This document shows, piece by piece, positions 19,947-30,012 of a stretch of 64,000 nt of DNA. The stretch comes from Candidatus Woesearchaeota archaeon (GTDB taxonomy: Archaea; Nanobdellota; Nanobdellia; Woesearchaeales; GW2011-AR9). Position numbers and translations under genes: made by a program. Below the pieces are notes generated by a model that searched no databases, was not told the origin of the DNA, and was given only the letters and a program-made list of their open reading frames with translations. Positions within the stretch are counted from its first letter, which is position 1, and the number at the start of each line of letters is the position of its first letter. The stretch lies in the NCBI GenBank assembly GCA_018676855.1, contig JABHDY010000002.1, positions 1 through 64,000 on the forward strand, written 5' to 3'.

Positions 19947-20888
19947 TTAGCCCAGATTATCTAGAATATCGTGTGCATTAGAAGAATGTAAATATTCAGC
20001 AATATCTTTGTTATCTTTGTTCAAAAGAAATTTCATTTTGAAAGATTTAGTTTCAGAATTACTGACACGTGCCATCCTATCTGCAAGAAGTAATCCATAT
20101 GGATATCCTAAAAAAAGTGCATCGGTACAATTGTTTAATAATGATGATAAAACGTTATTATCTCCTTCAAACCTGAATACATGCTTTGCATTGTCATGTA
20201 ACTTTACAAAAGACGTTTTTTCATGGACATGGTATGACCAACACCCTTGAGGACTAATCTTGTTTAACAAAATTACGGGACTATTCCCACTTGTTGTACA
20301 AAGCGATGATGTTTTTGCGAGAGCACATACATTTCCTGGCAACTTTGCAATATACTTTTCTTCGTTCTTAAATGTTGGTTCTAACGTTCCGTCAAGTATA
20401 ATACTGTCAGCATGTATCTGATTGGCGAGAGCAATTTCAGCGAACCGCCGTGCCATATTGGTTACTTTAGATATTGGTGCACGTTCTTTCCCAGTTTTTA
20501 TTGTTTGATCATTTGAAGATATCAATAAATCCTGTTCATCAATACATTTTTCTGTTACTGGAAATAGTGTACTTTGATACAATATATCACTATTTTCATA
20601 CATTACTTTAGTAAAAATGTAAAATTCGTTTGTAATAGAATCAACTTTAGTATTTCCTTTAAACACGATACCACATACACGAATAAAACTCAGACAGAAA
20701 TTTCCTGAAGATAATATCTCGGCTTGACCACCATCAATGAACGCAATAGTTTTTTCTTCATTGTTGTGTATAACTGAATTAAATCTATCTTGTTGGATAG
20801 GAATGATTGTATTATTAAATATGATTTTATCATCTGCTGAATATGTTACAAGAACGTTCTTTATATGGTGAGATATTTGAGTGAGCAT
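19947..20888 (-). CDS. NurA-like nuclease domain protein
   Basis: AFIDGG, IILDGTL, LAKTSS and C-terminal GYPYGLLLADRMARV ordered as in NurA. Confidence 0.55.
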   Translation of the reverse strand: MLTQISHHIKNVLVTYSADDKIIFNNTIIPIQQDRFNSVIHNNEEKTIAFIDGGQAEILSSGNFCLSFIRVCGIVFKGNTKVDSITNEFYIFTKVMYENSDILYQSTLFPVTEKCIDEQDLLISSNDQTIKTGKERAPISKVTNMARRFAEIALANQIHADSIILDGTLEPTFKNEEKYIAKLPGNVCALAKTSSLCTTSGNSPVILLNKISPQGCWSYHVHEKTSFVKLHDNAKHVFRFEGDNNVLSSLLNNCTDALFLGYPYGLLLADRMARVSNSETKSFKMKFLLNKDNKDIAEYLHSSNAHDILDNLG

Positions 20889-20919
20889 TTTAATTTAATG
20901 ATTAAACACTTCCATTTAA

Positions 20920-21894
20920 TTATTTTCCCCGACGCCATTTTTCAATTGCGTGAAGAACAGTTTGTAAATCTTCTTTCCCAATATTTGTTCCTGACATTGG
21001 CCATCTTGATTTCATTCTTCCAATTTTAAAGTTTCTAAACCCTTGTTTAAGAAGATTTCCTGTATCTCTCTGTAATGTAGTAGAATCAATCCCTAAACAA
21101 TAGTGCATTCGAAATTTGAAATTCTCTTGAAAGATTTCATAATCTCTTCTTCTTGTAGGAGATAAATCTGCACAAAGAAGTATATTTCTTACATTATCAT
21201 CAGCATAATGGTTATATGAATCACATTCTTTCCCACATCGCGAATTAACCAACACTGAAAAATCACTTTTATCTTTTAGTAAATCTTGTAATTCTAGATT
21301 ATGAGAATCTGATGGGATAAGAAAAACATGGTCATATTTTTTCGCAGCTTTTTGATAAATTCTAGCTCTTTCTTCTAAATCTATTAATTGGCGTCGAGAA
21401 TCAAAAAATGATACTTCTGGCATGTCTTTATTAAAAAAAGCAGTACAGGATAATGCAACATCTATTTCTCCCTCTCCCAGTTCTCTTACTCTCTTTTCAG
21501 TATTATGATTAGCAACAATAATACCATTACGCAAATCATTTGTTGGTTGTGTTCTTGCAAGAGTTTGAACAGATTTACTAAATTCTAAGTCTTCTAAGAA
21601 TTCAGGATCACAAAAATAATTTGTGTACGCCATATAAACAGCAATCCCCTGTTTGTTAAGAACAGGAATTGCTTCCAGAAAATCTTGTTGTATCGCTCGA
21701 CGAGAAGAAGGATCGTTTGCTCGAACATCACCAAATAACGCATTAGGTCGTCCTCCATTTAATGGTGAACCAGGAAAACCTGCGTAGAGAGTTAATTCTA
21801 TTCCATTAGGAACTACAATGTTATATTGTTCATCATGTTTCCCTCTAATGTCATAGAAAGGAGCTTCTATTCTAATCGTATCTGTTAATACCAT
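20920..21894 (-). CDS. Possible peptidase U32-like protein
   Basis: TIM-barrel-like with FSVLVNSRCGKECDSYNHY resembling the U32 'LVN..C...C' region. Confidence 0.4.
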   Translation of the reverse strand: MVLTDTIRIEAPFYDIRGKHDEQYNIVVPNGIELTLYAGFPGSPLNGGRPNALFGDVRANDPSSRRAIQQDFLEAIPVLNKQGIAVYMAYTNYFCDPEFLEDLEFSKSVQTLARTQPTNDLRNGIIVANHNTEKRVRELGEGEIDVALSCTAFFNKDMPEVSFFDSRRQLIDLEERARIYQKAAKKYDHVFLIPSDSHNLELQDLLKDKSDFSVLVNSRCGKECDSYNHYADDNVRNILLCADLSPTRRRDYEIFQENFKFRMHYCLGIDSTTLQRDTGNLLKQGFRNFKIGRMKSRWPMSGTNIGKEDLQTVLHAIEKWRRGK

Positions 21895-21973
21895 AGTGAT
21901 TTTTATCTAGAACACTCTTTTTTTTAAGGACAAAAAAAGCCCCTGCCGAGAATTGAACTCGGGACCTCGACAT

Positions 21974-22000
21974 CTTTGTCACTTGCGTTCCAAGCAAATA
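21974..22000 (-). other. Putative canonical (37/38) intron of tRNA-Thr
   Basis: 27 nt TATTTGCTTGGAACGCAAGTGACAAAG between A37 and A38, with internal hairpin TTTGC-ttggaac-GCAAG. Confidence 0.7.
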
Positions 22001-22016
22001 TACCAATGTCGCGCTA

Positions 22017-22051
22017 TTTTGCGCTACGCGCAAACTTTTGTTCGCGCAAAG
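22017..22051 (-). other. Putative D-loop intron of tRNA-Thr (boundaries approximate)
   Basis: ~35 extra nt CTTTGCGCGAACAAAAGTTTGCGCGTAGCGCAAAA between 'GGCTTAGCGGTA' and 'TAGCG'; self-complementary TTTGCGC/GCGCAAA. Confidence 0.65.
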
Positions 22052-22072
22052 TACCGCTAAGCCACAGGAGCA

Positions 22073-22161
22073 TGGTGCGGGGAAAGGGATTTGAACCCTC
22101 GAACCCACTAAGAGACAGGATCTTAAGTCCTGCGCATTTGACCAAACTTTGCTATCCCCGC
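22073..22161 (-). tRNA. tRNA-Leu(UAA), CCA apparently encoded
   Basis: Acceptor GCGGGGA/TCCCCGC; anticodon arm CAGGA-CTTAAGA-TCCTG; long variable arm; T-arm GAGGG-TTCAAAT-CCCTT; ends ACCA. Confidence 0.93.
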
Positions 22162-22247
22162 ATGTTTGGATATCGCAGGTGTCTCATTGTTTAGTAGAGT
22201 ATGAAACAAAAGAAGTAGATGGTTTATAAAATTAACTGCAAATTATT

Positions 22248-23234
22248 TTATCTTAAAGGGTTCTTAACTTCGATCAAACCAGAATCTGATTCTATTGGAT
22301 TTGATCGTAATCGCGGTTTAATTCTTCCATGTCTAGCATCAGTATTAGCCATTCCTAATTGATGCAATCGCACAGCGACATAATGGACCGTATCGTGATA
22401 CATTGCTTCGTATCCTTGTCTTCTCACTTCTGGCAAGGACGCCCACCGTATTCCTTCTGCTTCGCCACTTGCTTCAATTCCTTTCTCTACTGTCTCTGTG
22501 ATTAATTTTCGACTTCCATTAACCAGAACATGATAATTAAAAGAAACAAACCAACGTTTTGCTACCTCTTCACCTGTTGGATGAGCAACTCTATATCTAT
22601 CAAGGAATATTCCAATTCTTCTTGCACCTTGAATGAAAGCTCTTGTACCACTTAACTCGTGCCTATATTTTCTTGAAGGTTTTTGTAAGTCCATCTCTTC
22701 TTCTAATTCTCTATATCCTTCTCTTCGTATATCAGAATGAGTATCTCGATCAAACGGAAAGTCCATTTGTCCTGCCAAATCTTCTAATGGAACAACATAT
22801 CTATCAATTTCCTGAATTGCGTTTCTATCAACAATGTGTGTAAGTGGCGCGTTATAATCTCCATTCATGAAAACGTTATCTTCATACTTAACTCTATTAT
22901 TCTTCCAAAATAATGAAAATAAAAATGAACTGAAAGGCATTTTTGTTACATCTATCTTTCCACCTGGAAGTGCATATTTTCCAGTTTCTTTATGAGTTGG
23001 AAGTGTTAATACATAATTGTCTCGATTCATTCCACCACGAATTATTGCAGCTGAAAACCTAAAATCGAAATTATTTCTTAAATCATTAAATGTTAAACCC
23101 GTTATCTCTTCCATAATTGTGTCGAGTCGACGAATATCATCGTCCTGAGAAAGACTTTCAGAATCTAATAGAAATTTTCGTTCTGAGATCCATCTTTTTC
23201 GTATTTCTTTGATTTCTGAGTATAGATTTTCCAT
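22248..23234 (-). CDS. Nudix hydrolase-like protein with large insertion in the Nudix box
   Basis: YALPGGKID ... GYRELEEEMDL. Confidence 0.6.
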   Translation of the reverse strand: MENLYSEIKEIRKRWISERKFLLDSESLSQDDDIRRLDTIMEEITGLTFNDLRNNFDFRFSAAIIRGGMNRDNYVLTLPTHKETGKYALPGGKIDVTKMPFSSFLFSLFWKNNRVKYEDNVFMNGDYNAPLTHIVDRNAIQEIDRYVVPLEDLAGQMDFPFDRDTHSDIRREGYRELEEEMDLQKPSRKYRHELSGTRAFIQGARRIGIFLDRYRVAHPTGEEVAKRWFVSFNYHVLVNGSRKLITETVEKGIEASGEAEGIRWASLPEVRRQGYEAMYHDTVHYVAVRLHQLGMANTDARHGRIKPRLRSNPIESDSGLIEVKNPLR

Positions 23235-23337
23235 TTTATGACAAACATCTAAAAACCTCTACTACCTTAAACATACCTGTATGTGTGGCAAGCTATGGGT
23301 TAAATAAAACACGCTTTATAAAACTTTCCTATAATCA

Positions 23338-24306
23338 CTATTCTTCAATGGTTACACCAAGGGTGTATACAATACGACCCATGTTATGAATAAGGCTTGT
23401 CATACGCTGAAGTCTATTCATTACTTTATGCATTCCTACATTTTCACCATTCTTTGGCTTCAATGCTTCAATTCGTGAGTAAAAATCTCCTTTTTGGTCC
23501 GCGATGTTTAATGCCAGATTATGATCATTTGTGTGTGCTGATTTCATAGTATTAACATAATATTCATACACATCCATAAGGATTTTCTCTATGACCTTTC
23601 GTTGTTTTTCAGATGGCTTCAATTTACGAACATGTCGTGCAATTCGACGAGCCTCATCAGCAATACCCTCAATATAAAACGCAAGGTTATGAAGGCGCAT
23701 GGCTTGAATTGGTGAGAGTTTAAAATTCTTAACAGCTTTCATTGGATTTTCAACGTTGTACAATACTGATCTATAGAGAAGAAAATACAATCTGTTAACG
23801 TTTCTATCTCGTTCATTTAAACTTTCATAATTATCTTCTTCAAATATCTCACACGTTTCTTTAATCATTGTACGTGTTACAATGTCCATCTTTCGAATAA
23901 GTTCTTCTATTGAAACAGTATCCATATTAAGAAAAACTTTTGCAATAATTGTATTGGATGTCTGTTCCATAACTTCAAGTGCAATAAGGTTTTGCATAAT
24001 CTTCTGCATTTCTTTTACTTTTCCTTTAATCTCATTTCCTTTTAGCGTTATTTTATTACAATTTTTAATATACGCAGAACATACTTTTCGTTCAATCCAA
24101 TCACTATTTTTACCATCAATAATGATAGTTTCTTCACGATCTTCAGCGTCACCGTTAAACTCCTTTTTGCTTAACGCTAAATTAGGACCATTTTCTTCAA
24201 TATAAATTAAATCTCCCTTTACTAACTTGTGCTGCCGAACCCATGGTTTCGGTAATGATACAACAAAACTATTTTTTCCAAAGGATATAAGTTTTCTATA
24301 TTCCAT
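23338..24306 (-). CDS. AbrB-PhoU domain regulatory protein
   Basis: MEYRKLISFGKNSFVVSLPKPWVRQHKLVKGDLIYIEENG plus PhoU-like helices. Confidence 0.82.
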   Translation of the reverse strand: MEYRKLISFGKNSFVVSLPKPWVRQHKLVKGDLIYIEENGPNLALSKKEFNGDAEDREETIIIDGKNSDWIERKVCSAYIKNCNKITLKGNEIKGKVKEMQKIMQNLIALEVMEQTSNTIIAKVFLNMDTVSIEELIRKMDIVTRTMIKETCEIFEEDNYESLNERDRNVNRLYFLLYRSVLYNVENPMKAVKNFKLSPIQAMRLHNLAFYIEGIADEARRIARHVRKLKPSEKQRKVIEKILMDVYEYYVNTMKSAHTNDHNLALNIADQKGDFYSRIEALKPKNGENVGMHKVMNRLQRMTSLIHNMGRIVYTLGVTIEE

Positions 24307-24400
24307 TGTAAATCCCCCAAACTTCTACATAAGTATATATGTTACTATATGTTATTTAGTAAATGTATTTATATTTAAATGTTATGTATATAATATAGCC

Positions 24401-24634
24401 ATGGGGGTGGTCAGAATGCAACGTAAAATAATGAAGAGATTTTTGATAGGAGAAAATTCTCCTGAAGATGATAGTTTTTATTCAAGAAAAAAAAGAGCAC
24501 TTCTCGTTGAGGAAGGTGCACTTAATAACGAAGAAGACGGATTCATGCAGGGATATGAAGATGGTTTTCCTGAAGAAAATAATGAGGATGATAGTTGGTT
24601 TTTGGATAATGATATTCAGCCAGGAATAGTATAA
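24401..24634 (+). CDS. Small acidic hypothetical protein
   Basis: ATG at 24401 in the 24227 ORF frame; EDGFMQGYEDGF; the longer track ORF would run antisense into the PhoU gene. Confidence 0.6.
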   Translation: MGVVRMQRKIMKRFLIGENSPEDDSFYSRKKRALLVEEGALNNEEDGFMQGYEDGFPEENNEDDSWFLDNDIQPGIV

Positions 24635-24642
24635 ACAGTATT

Positions 24643-24840
24643 ATGACAATGAAAAAATTACTTGGGTTGGAATCATTTCCGTTTACGGAGGAAGAAATCG
24701 TTCGTCGGATACGGGACGCTCAGCGTAAGCATTTGAAAGAAGTAGTATTCTCAACTCCAAATAGAACGATAACAATTTCGATAGGAGATATCAATCCTGC
24801 TGGAATGATGAGAGGATATTGCGATTATTACGCGAAATAA
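24643..24840 (+). CDS. Hypothetical protein
   Basis: 65-aa ORF directly downstream of the acidic ORF. Confidence 0.5.
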   Translation: MTMKKLLGLESFPFTEEEIVRRIRDAQRKHLKEVVFSTPNRTITISIGDINPAGMMRGYCDYYAK

Positions 24841-24943
24841 AAAATACTTTTACCAAAATGAATTAGTATTTTTTAATGTGTCTGATACTCGTATCAGAAA
24901 CAAATAGAAAAGTCTTTAAACTTCATTTTAATTCTTATAGTCA

Positions 24944-25759
24944 ATGGTATATGGAATGGACACAGTGCGCCGCATTAAAAGTGCTATCGCGAATCATAAG
25001 ATTCTTTTTGTACTTTTAGTAGTGTTTCAAATCCTTGCACTTGTATCTTTAGTGTTTGTAACTGTTCATTATCAAGTAAAGATGATCTCTGATGCACAAG
25101 GAATTATTCAACAAGTTCAGGGAGCTAATTATGAACAAACAAGTCTTGAAGCTGGCCAACCTTTTTTACAGGATATGGCTTCTGTTACACAACTATACTC
25201 TTCGATACAACATAACGTACTTTTTTTAGGATTATGGTTTGTTATTATATTTATATCATTCCAGGCCATTGTATGGTTATTATCTCATGCTATACTCCGC
25301 ACAAAAACATCTTTACAAAAAATTGTTCAATGGTGGATAAAATATACTCTGTCTTCACTTATTTTCTTTATCTTTACTTTTTCAACACTTTATATTCTTT
25401 TTAGTAATTTTTTTTTCAAAGATCCTGAATCTATTTCTGGTTTTGTATCACTTGCAGGAATAATTACACTTGTGTTATATTATTTTTTGTTAGTGACGTT
25501 AACGTTTATTACAACACCAACATGGAAACAATTTATTCGTAATATTATAAACGTTGCAATTAAGAAGATTCATATGACTCTTCTTGTAGTACTTATAACG
25601 ATGGGGGTATTAGGTCTTATTGGATATGGTATTACGTTTCTGATGCAAACAGAAAAATACTTTTTTATTGCACTCCTTGCATTGTTCATATTCCTCATTG
25701 CTATTATTGTTGCTCGTCTTTTTATTATCCTGTCACTACAAAGGTTTGCTCAAAAATGA
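24944..25759 (+). CDS. Membrane protein
   Basis: Several TM segments; overlaps PIN gene by 4 nt. Confidence 0.7.
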   Translation: MVYGMDTVRRIKSAIANHKILFVLLVVFQILALVSLVFVTVHYQVKMISDAQGIIQQVQGANYEQTSLEAGQPFLQDMASVTQLYSSIQHNVLFLGLWFVIIFISFQAIVWLLSHAILRTKTSLQKIVQWWIKYTLSSLIFFIFTFSTLYILFSNFFFKDPESISGFVSLAGIITLVLYYFLLVTLTFITTPTWKQFIRNIINVAIKKIHMTLLVVLITMGVLGLIGYGITFLMQTEKYFFIALLALFIFLIAIIVARLFIILSLQRFAQK

Positions 25760-26127
25760 AAACAATACTTATTGATACCAACGCATTGATGGCATTAGTT
25801 GCATTTAAAATCGACATATTTTCTGCTCTTGAACGAGATTGCGATTTTCCGTTTCGCGTTGCAGTATTACAGGGAACGTTAGACGAACTTGAAAAGATTC
25901 AGAATGAACAGCGGGGAAAATATGCCCGTGCAGCAAAACTTGCATTTGAAATAGCGAAAGCGAAGAAAATTCCTATCATTAAAAGTTCAGGAGACGTTGA
26001 CGATCTCCTTGTTGAGTATTCCAAAAAAGAATATCTGGTTCTGACACAGGATGTTGAATTAAAGAAACGGTTACAGAAACCATATTTAACGATTCGACAG
26101 AAAAGAATGATTGTTATTGTGAATTAG
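25756..26127 (+). CDS. PIN-domain (FCF1/VapC9-like) RNase
   Basis: MKTILIDTNALMAL, TLDELEKI, LVLTQDVELKKRL. Confidence 0.8.
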   Translation: MKTILIDTNALMALVAFKIDIFSALERDCDFPFRVAVLQGTLDELEKIQNEQRGKYARAAKLAFEIAKAKKIPIIKSSGDVDDLLVEYSKKEYLVLTQDVELKKRLQKPYLTIRQKRMIVIVN

Positions 26128-26190
26128 ATTTTTTATTTTTGATTTAAGATTAATAAATCTTATATACTGTTTGTTTTGATATGATCTTTT

Positions 26191-27036
26191 ATGTTAAAAG
26201 TACATATACCTCGGTTTTCACTTCCTGGTTTCAGAGAAGTACCAAGGAGAGGGAGTAGTAAAGCCCGTAAAGACTGGGAGAGAGAAGCTCTCATTGCGTT
26301 ACATACTGTATTGACATCAAAACTGGGTAGATATTTTGATGGTGGCACTACAATTAGTGAAAAGGTTGGTATGTTTGTTGCTCAGTATCATACTCTTGAT
26401 GTTGCAACAGAATCATACACACATTTCTATCCACTAGGCCAGGTCGTAGAACCAAGTAATATGGACTTAGAAAGTAAGAAAGTACCATCAATTGATGTTC
26501 ACGAACTTCTTAAAGATCCAGAACTTCAAGATCAAGAATATCGTGTAGAAACTTTAACAAAATTCACTTCAGAAGATGAAATCAAATTCTTAGTTCCTGG
26601 TCGAAAAAAAAATCTTGGATATAATGCAGTTGTGGTTGGATTAATGGAATCATTATTAGGTAAACAAACAGAAGGTGGACCTGAAGGAAAAGATTTCTTC
26701 CAATTTCCTTCCACAGGAATACCTAAAATACAATTTGATGTTCGGAATAAACCATGGGATCAAATATACCTTATTGCAAGAGCATACGCTGAATTTGTTC
26801 GCTGGGCTAATGGAAATAGTGCAATACAAAAAGTTGTTTTGGATTATGATATGGTAAACGTAAACGAAAGAGATCTTCATTTTTATCGCTCAAGTAATCC
26901 AAAATATCCTGGTTTACAAGAACAACAATCACGTATTGATGAAACAAAAGCGACAATAGATGCGGTTGTAAAAGACGAACTTCGTAAAGAACCTGTTGTC
27001 CGTAGATTCTACGAAGCATTACAAAAAAATCCCTAA
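26191..27036 (+). CDS. Hypothetical protein
   Basis: 281-aa ORF, no domain recognised. Confidence 0.55.
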   Translation: MLKVHIPRFSLPGFREVPRRGSSKARKDWEREALIALHTVLTSKLGRYFDGGTTISEKVGMFVAQYHTLDVATESYTHFYPLGQVVEPSNMDLESKKVPSIDVHELLKDPELQDQEYRVETLTKFTSEDEIKFLVPGRKKNLGYNAVVVGLMESLLGKQTEGGPEGKDFFQFPSTGIPKIQFDVRNKPWDQIYLIARAYAEFVRWANGNSAIQKVVLDYDMVNVNERDLHFYRSSNPKYPGLQEQQSRIDETKATIDAVVKDELRKEPVVRRFYEALQKNP

Positions 27037-27124
27037 ATTATTCAAGTATAGTTTCTTCAACACAATAAAATATATAAATGGTTTCTCTTCCCAAGTAGTT
27101 ACTATATGTTCGGGGTGGATTTAT

Positions 27125-29125
27125 ATGATAAGTATACTTGCAATTGTGGTTAGTTTAGTGGCGTTAGCATACGCGGGCTACCTTTCTTTACAGATATTAA
27201 AAGTTGAACCAGGAAATGAAAAAATGCAGCAAATAGCGAATGCTATTAAAGAGGGTGCGATGACGTATATGGCACGTCAGTATAAAACAATTTCAATATT
27301 TGCAGTTGCAATTACTGCACTTCTATGGATATTGTTCAGTTTTCCAATAGCAGCAGGTTTCTTGTTCGGTGCAATTCTTTCAGGAATCTCTGGATATATT
27401 GGAATGAGCATTTCTGTTCAAGCAAACGTACGAACTGCACAAGCAGCAAAGAAAGGCATTAAAGAAGCCCTTAGTGTAGCGTTTAAAGGCGGTTCCGTAA
27501 CAGGTATGGCGGTTGTCGGTCTTGCCCTTCTTGCAGTAAGTGTTTTTTATACGTTCTATAGTGATCCAGCAATGCTTGTTGGATTAGGATTTGGTGCATC
27601 ACTTATTTCATTATTTGCACGTGTTGGTGGTGGTATATATACAAAAGCTGCTGACGTTGGTGCTGATTTGGTTGGTAAGGTTGAAAAGGGAATTCCTGAA
27701 GATGATCCACGGAATCCTGCTACCATTGCCGATAATGTGGGCGATAATGTTGGAGATTGTGCAGGTATGGGTGCAGATTTGTACGAAACGTATGTTGTAA
27801 CACTTCTTGCAGCAATGTTACTTGCAATGATACCATCAGTATCAAACATGTACAATATGACAATTGAATATCCACTTATGTTAGGAATTGTCGCCATCAT
27901 TGGCTCAATTATTGGAATACAATTTGTTCGTTTAGGTAAGTCTGAAAATATTATGGGTGCAATGTACAAAGGTTTAGCGGCATCAGGTATCATTTCTGCT
28001 ATTGGTTTTTACCTTGTAACATATTACACAAACAATCCATTAAACTTATTCCTTGCAACAGTTGTTGGTCTTGTTATCACAATTTTGATTAATATCATTA
28101 CTGAATATTATACAAGTACAAAATACAGGCCTGTTCAAAAGATTGCAGAAGCGTCTTTAACGGGTGCGGGAACAAACCTGATAAGTGGTTTAGCAATCGG
28201 CTTACAATCAACACTTGTTCCTGTTATTGTTATTTGTGCAGGAATTCTTGCAGCATACTTTTTAGCTGGAGTGTACGGTATTGCAATTGCTGCAGTGGCT
28301 ATGTTATCCTTAACGGGCGTTATTATTGCACTTGACAGTTATGGTCCAATAACAGATAATGCTGGTGGTATTGCTGAAATGGCGGAGTTGAACAAAAAAG
28401 TTCGTAAAGTTACTGATGCACTTGACGCTGTTGGAAATACAACAAAAGCAGTGACGAAAGGGTACGCAATCGGTTCTGCTGCTCTTGGAGCATTAGCACT
28501 GTTTGCAGCATTTACGCAGGAAATTGGCCATTTTATGACAAAGCCGTTACAATTCCTTTTAACAGATCCAGTCGTTATTGTTGGATTATTTGTTGGTGCG
28601 TTACTTCCATTCTTATTTTCTTCAGTGTTAATGAGTGCTGTAGGGACGACTGCACATAAGGTTGTTGTTGAAGTACGACGACAATTTAAAGAAATTAAAG
28701 GTATCATGGAAGGAAAAGCACAACCTGAATATGGTAAGTGTGTTGACATTGTCACGAAAGCTGCATTACGAAACATGATTCTTCCTGCAGTTATTGCTAT
28801 CTCTGCACCGTTATTGATTGGCTTACTATTAGGAGTAAAAGCACTTGGTGGTTTACTCATTGGTGTAATCTTAAGTGGTCTTTTACTTGCTTTGTTTATG
28901 AGCAATGCAGGAGCAGCATGGGACAATGCAAAGAAGTACATTGAAGATGGTAATCATGGTGGAAAAGGGAAGGATGCACATAAAGCTGCAGTTGTCGGTG
29001 ATACTGTAGGAGATCCTTTCAAAGATACTGCCGGGCCTGCACTCAATGCATTGATTAAAGTTATCAATACATTTGCGATAGTCTTTGCACCGTTGTTCGT
29101 TGCGTACGGATTAAAGTTGTTTTAA
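27125..29125 (+). CDS. hppA: Membrane-bound proton-translocating pyrophosphatase, K+-independent type
   Basis: [80 protein letters not shown]; start chosen at [10 protein letters not shown]. Confidence 0.96.
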   Translation: MISILAIVVSLVALAYAGYLSLQILKVEPGNEKMQQIANAIKEGAMTYMARQYKTISIFAVAITALLWILFSFPIAAGFLFGAILSGISGYIGMSISVQANVRTAQAAKKGIKEALSVAFKGGSVTGMAVVGLALLAVSVFYTFYSDPAMLVGLGFGASLISLFARVGGGIYTKAADVGADLVGKVEKGIPEDDPRNPATIADNVGDNVGDCAGMGADLYETYVVTLLAAMLLAMIPSVSNMYNMTIEYPLMLGIVAIIGSIIGIQFVRLGKSENIMGAMYKGLAASGIISAIGFYLVTYYTNNPLNLFLATVVGLVITILINIITEYYTSTKYRPVQKIAEASLTGAGTNLISGLAIGLQSTLVPVIVICAGILAAYFLAGVYGIAIAAVAMLSLTGVIIALDSYGPITDNAGGIAEMAELNKKVRKVTDALDAVGNTTKAVTKGYAIGSAALGALALFAAFTQEIGHFMTKPLQFLLTDPVVIVGLFVGALLPFLFSSVLMSAVGTTAHKVVVEVRRQFKEIKGIMEGKAQPEYGKCVDIVTKAALRNMILPAVIAISAPLLIGLLLGVKALGGLLIGVILSGLLLALFMSNAGAAWDNAKKYIEDGNHGGKGKDAHKAAVVGDTVGDPFKDTAGPALNALIKVINTFAIVFAPLFVAYGLKLF

Positions 29126-29126
29126 A

Positions 29127-29480
29127 GTGACGTACGAAATATTAAGAAATGCTTGGGAAGATGGGAAAGTTACTGTTAGAAACAAACTTGGAAACATTGT
29201 TGATTTTGAAGGATTGGAAGCAATGACTGTTACTGACTTACCAAATTGTAGAATTTATATTGGTGAAAGTGCACTTCTTGTTAGTATCCATGATAGAAAG
29301 CTTAAAAAGGAAGTAGGAAGTATATCATCAGTCTCATCAGATGAATATGCTACATGGTATTGTTCTGGAGTTACTGGAGATAGTATTGATGATCATGAAC
29401 AAAGAGAACCTGATAAAATTCCTGCAATTCCTCTTTTACAAAAAGCATATCGTAGGTTTAGTGACTTCTTTTGGATTTAA
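29127..29480 (+). CDS. Hypothetical protein (GTG start)
   Basis: 117-aa ORF directly after hppA. Confidence 0.5.
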   Translation: MTYEILRNAWEDGKVTVRNKLGNIVDFEGLEAMTVTDLPNCRIYIGESALLVSIHDRKLKKEVGSISSVSSDEYATWYCSGVTGDSIDDHEQREPDKIPAIPLLQKAYRRFSDFFWI

Positions 29481-29482
29481 AT

Positions 29483-29935
29483 TTATTTTATTGTTTTTCT
29501 TTTCAATTCAAGAATGTGTCGTGTAATTTTGTCCATGTCTTTTTGAATTATTCTAATTTCTCTTTCTGCCTTTCTATTTACAGCATGATCATACTTTGCA
29601 TCTATTCTATCACGTTCTGCTTGTCTATTTTGTGTCATTAAAATAACTGGAGCTTGAATTGCTGCTAAACAAGATAATGTTAAGTTTAAAAGAATGAAAG
29701 GAAATGGGTCAAACGGACTTTTTGTAAGAAGCCATGCATTCATTCCCATCCATATGATTAAATATAATGCAAAAAGGCCAATAAACTTCCAACTTCCACC
29801 AAACTTTGCAACTCCGTCTGCTGCTTTTTGACCAAGTGTAAGTCTTTGCCTAAAAACTGGATGATTGTGATGTTTTGTAGGATGATGATAATGATTATCG
29901 TTAGAACCGTTCTTCGTACTCTTCTTTTTTGCCAT
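29483..29935 (-). CDS. DUF1003-family membrane protein
   Basis: GGSWKFIGLFALYLIIWMGMNAW...FDPFPFILLNLTLSCLAAIQAPVILMTQNRQAERDR. Confidence 0.88.
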   Translation of the reverse strand: MAKKKSTKNGSNDNHYHHPTKHHNHPVFRQRLTLGQKAADGVAKFGGSWKFIGLFALYLIIWMGMNAWLLTKSPFDPFPFILLNLTLSCLAAIQAPVILMTQNRQAERDRIDAKYDHAVNRKAEREIRIIQKDMDKITRHILELKRKTIK

Positions 29936-30012
29936 ATCAAAATGAATATATTTTGGTTTATATATGTTTTGATAATAATTATTATAAATATGGTCCCTTT
30001 TGAGTACTAAAA

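Larger units (their letters stand above)
21938..22071 (-). tRNA. tRNA-Thr(GGU) with two putative introns
   Basis: Acceptor GCTCCTG/CAGGGGC with discriminator T; T-arm CCGAG-TTCAATT-CTCGG; anticodon stem CGACA/TGTCG flanking TTGGTA; followed by TTTTTTT. Confidence 0.82.

Noticed and set aside
21938-22071. Reading the minus-strand tRNA as tRNA-Ser(GGA) with a long variable arm
   Set aside because: Requires ~66 nt between positions 7 and 27; the Thr reading explains acceptor identity (C2-G71, U73), anticodon stem CGACA/TGTCG and a normal 5-nt variable loop.
21872-22194. ORFs 21872-22108 and 21976-22194
   Set aside because: Overlap the tandem tRNA genes.
27556-28941. Antisense ORFs in hppA (27556-27993, 28339-28941)
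   Set aside because: Shadow ORFs of a well-conserved pyrophosphatase.
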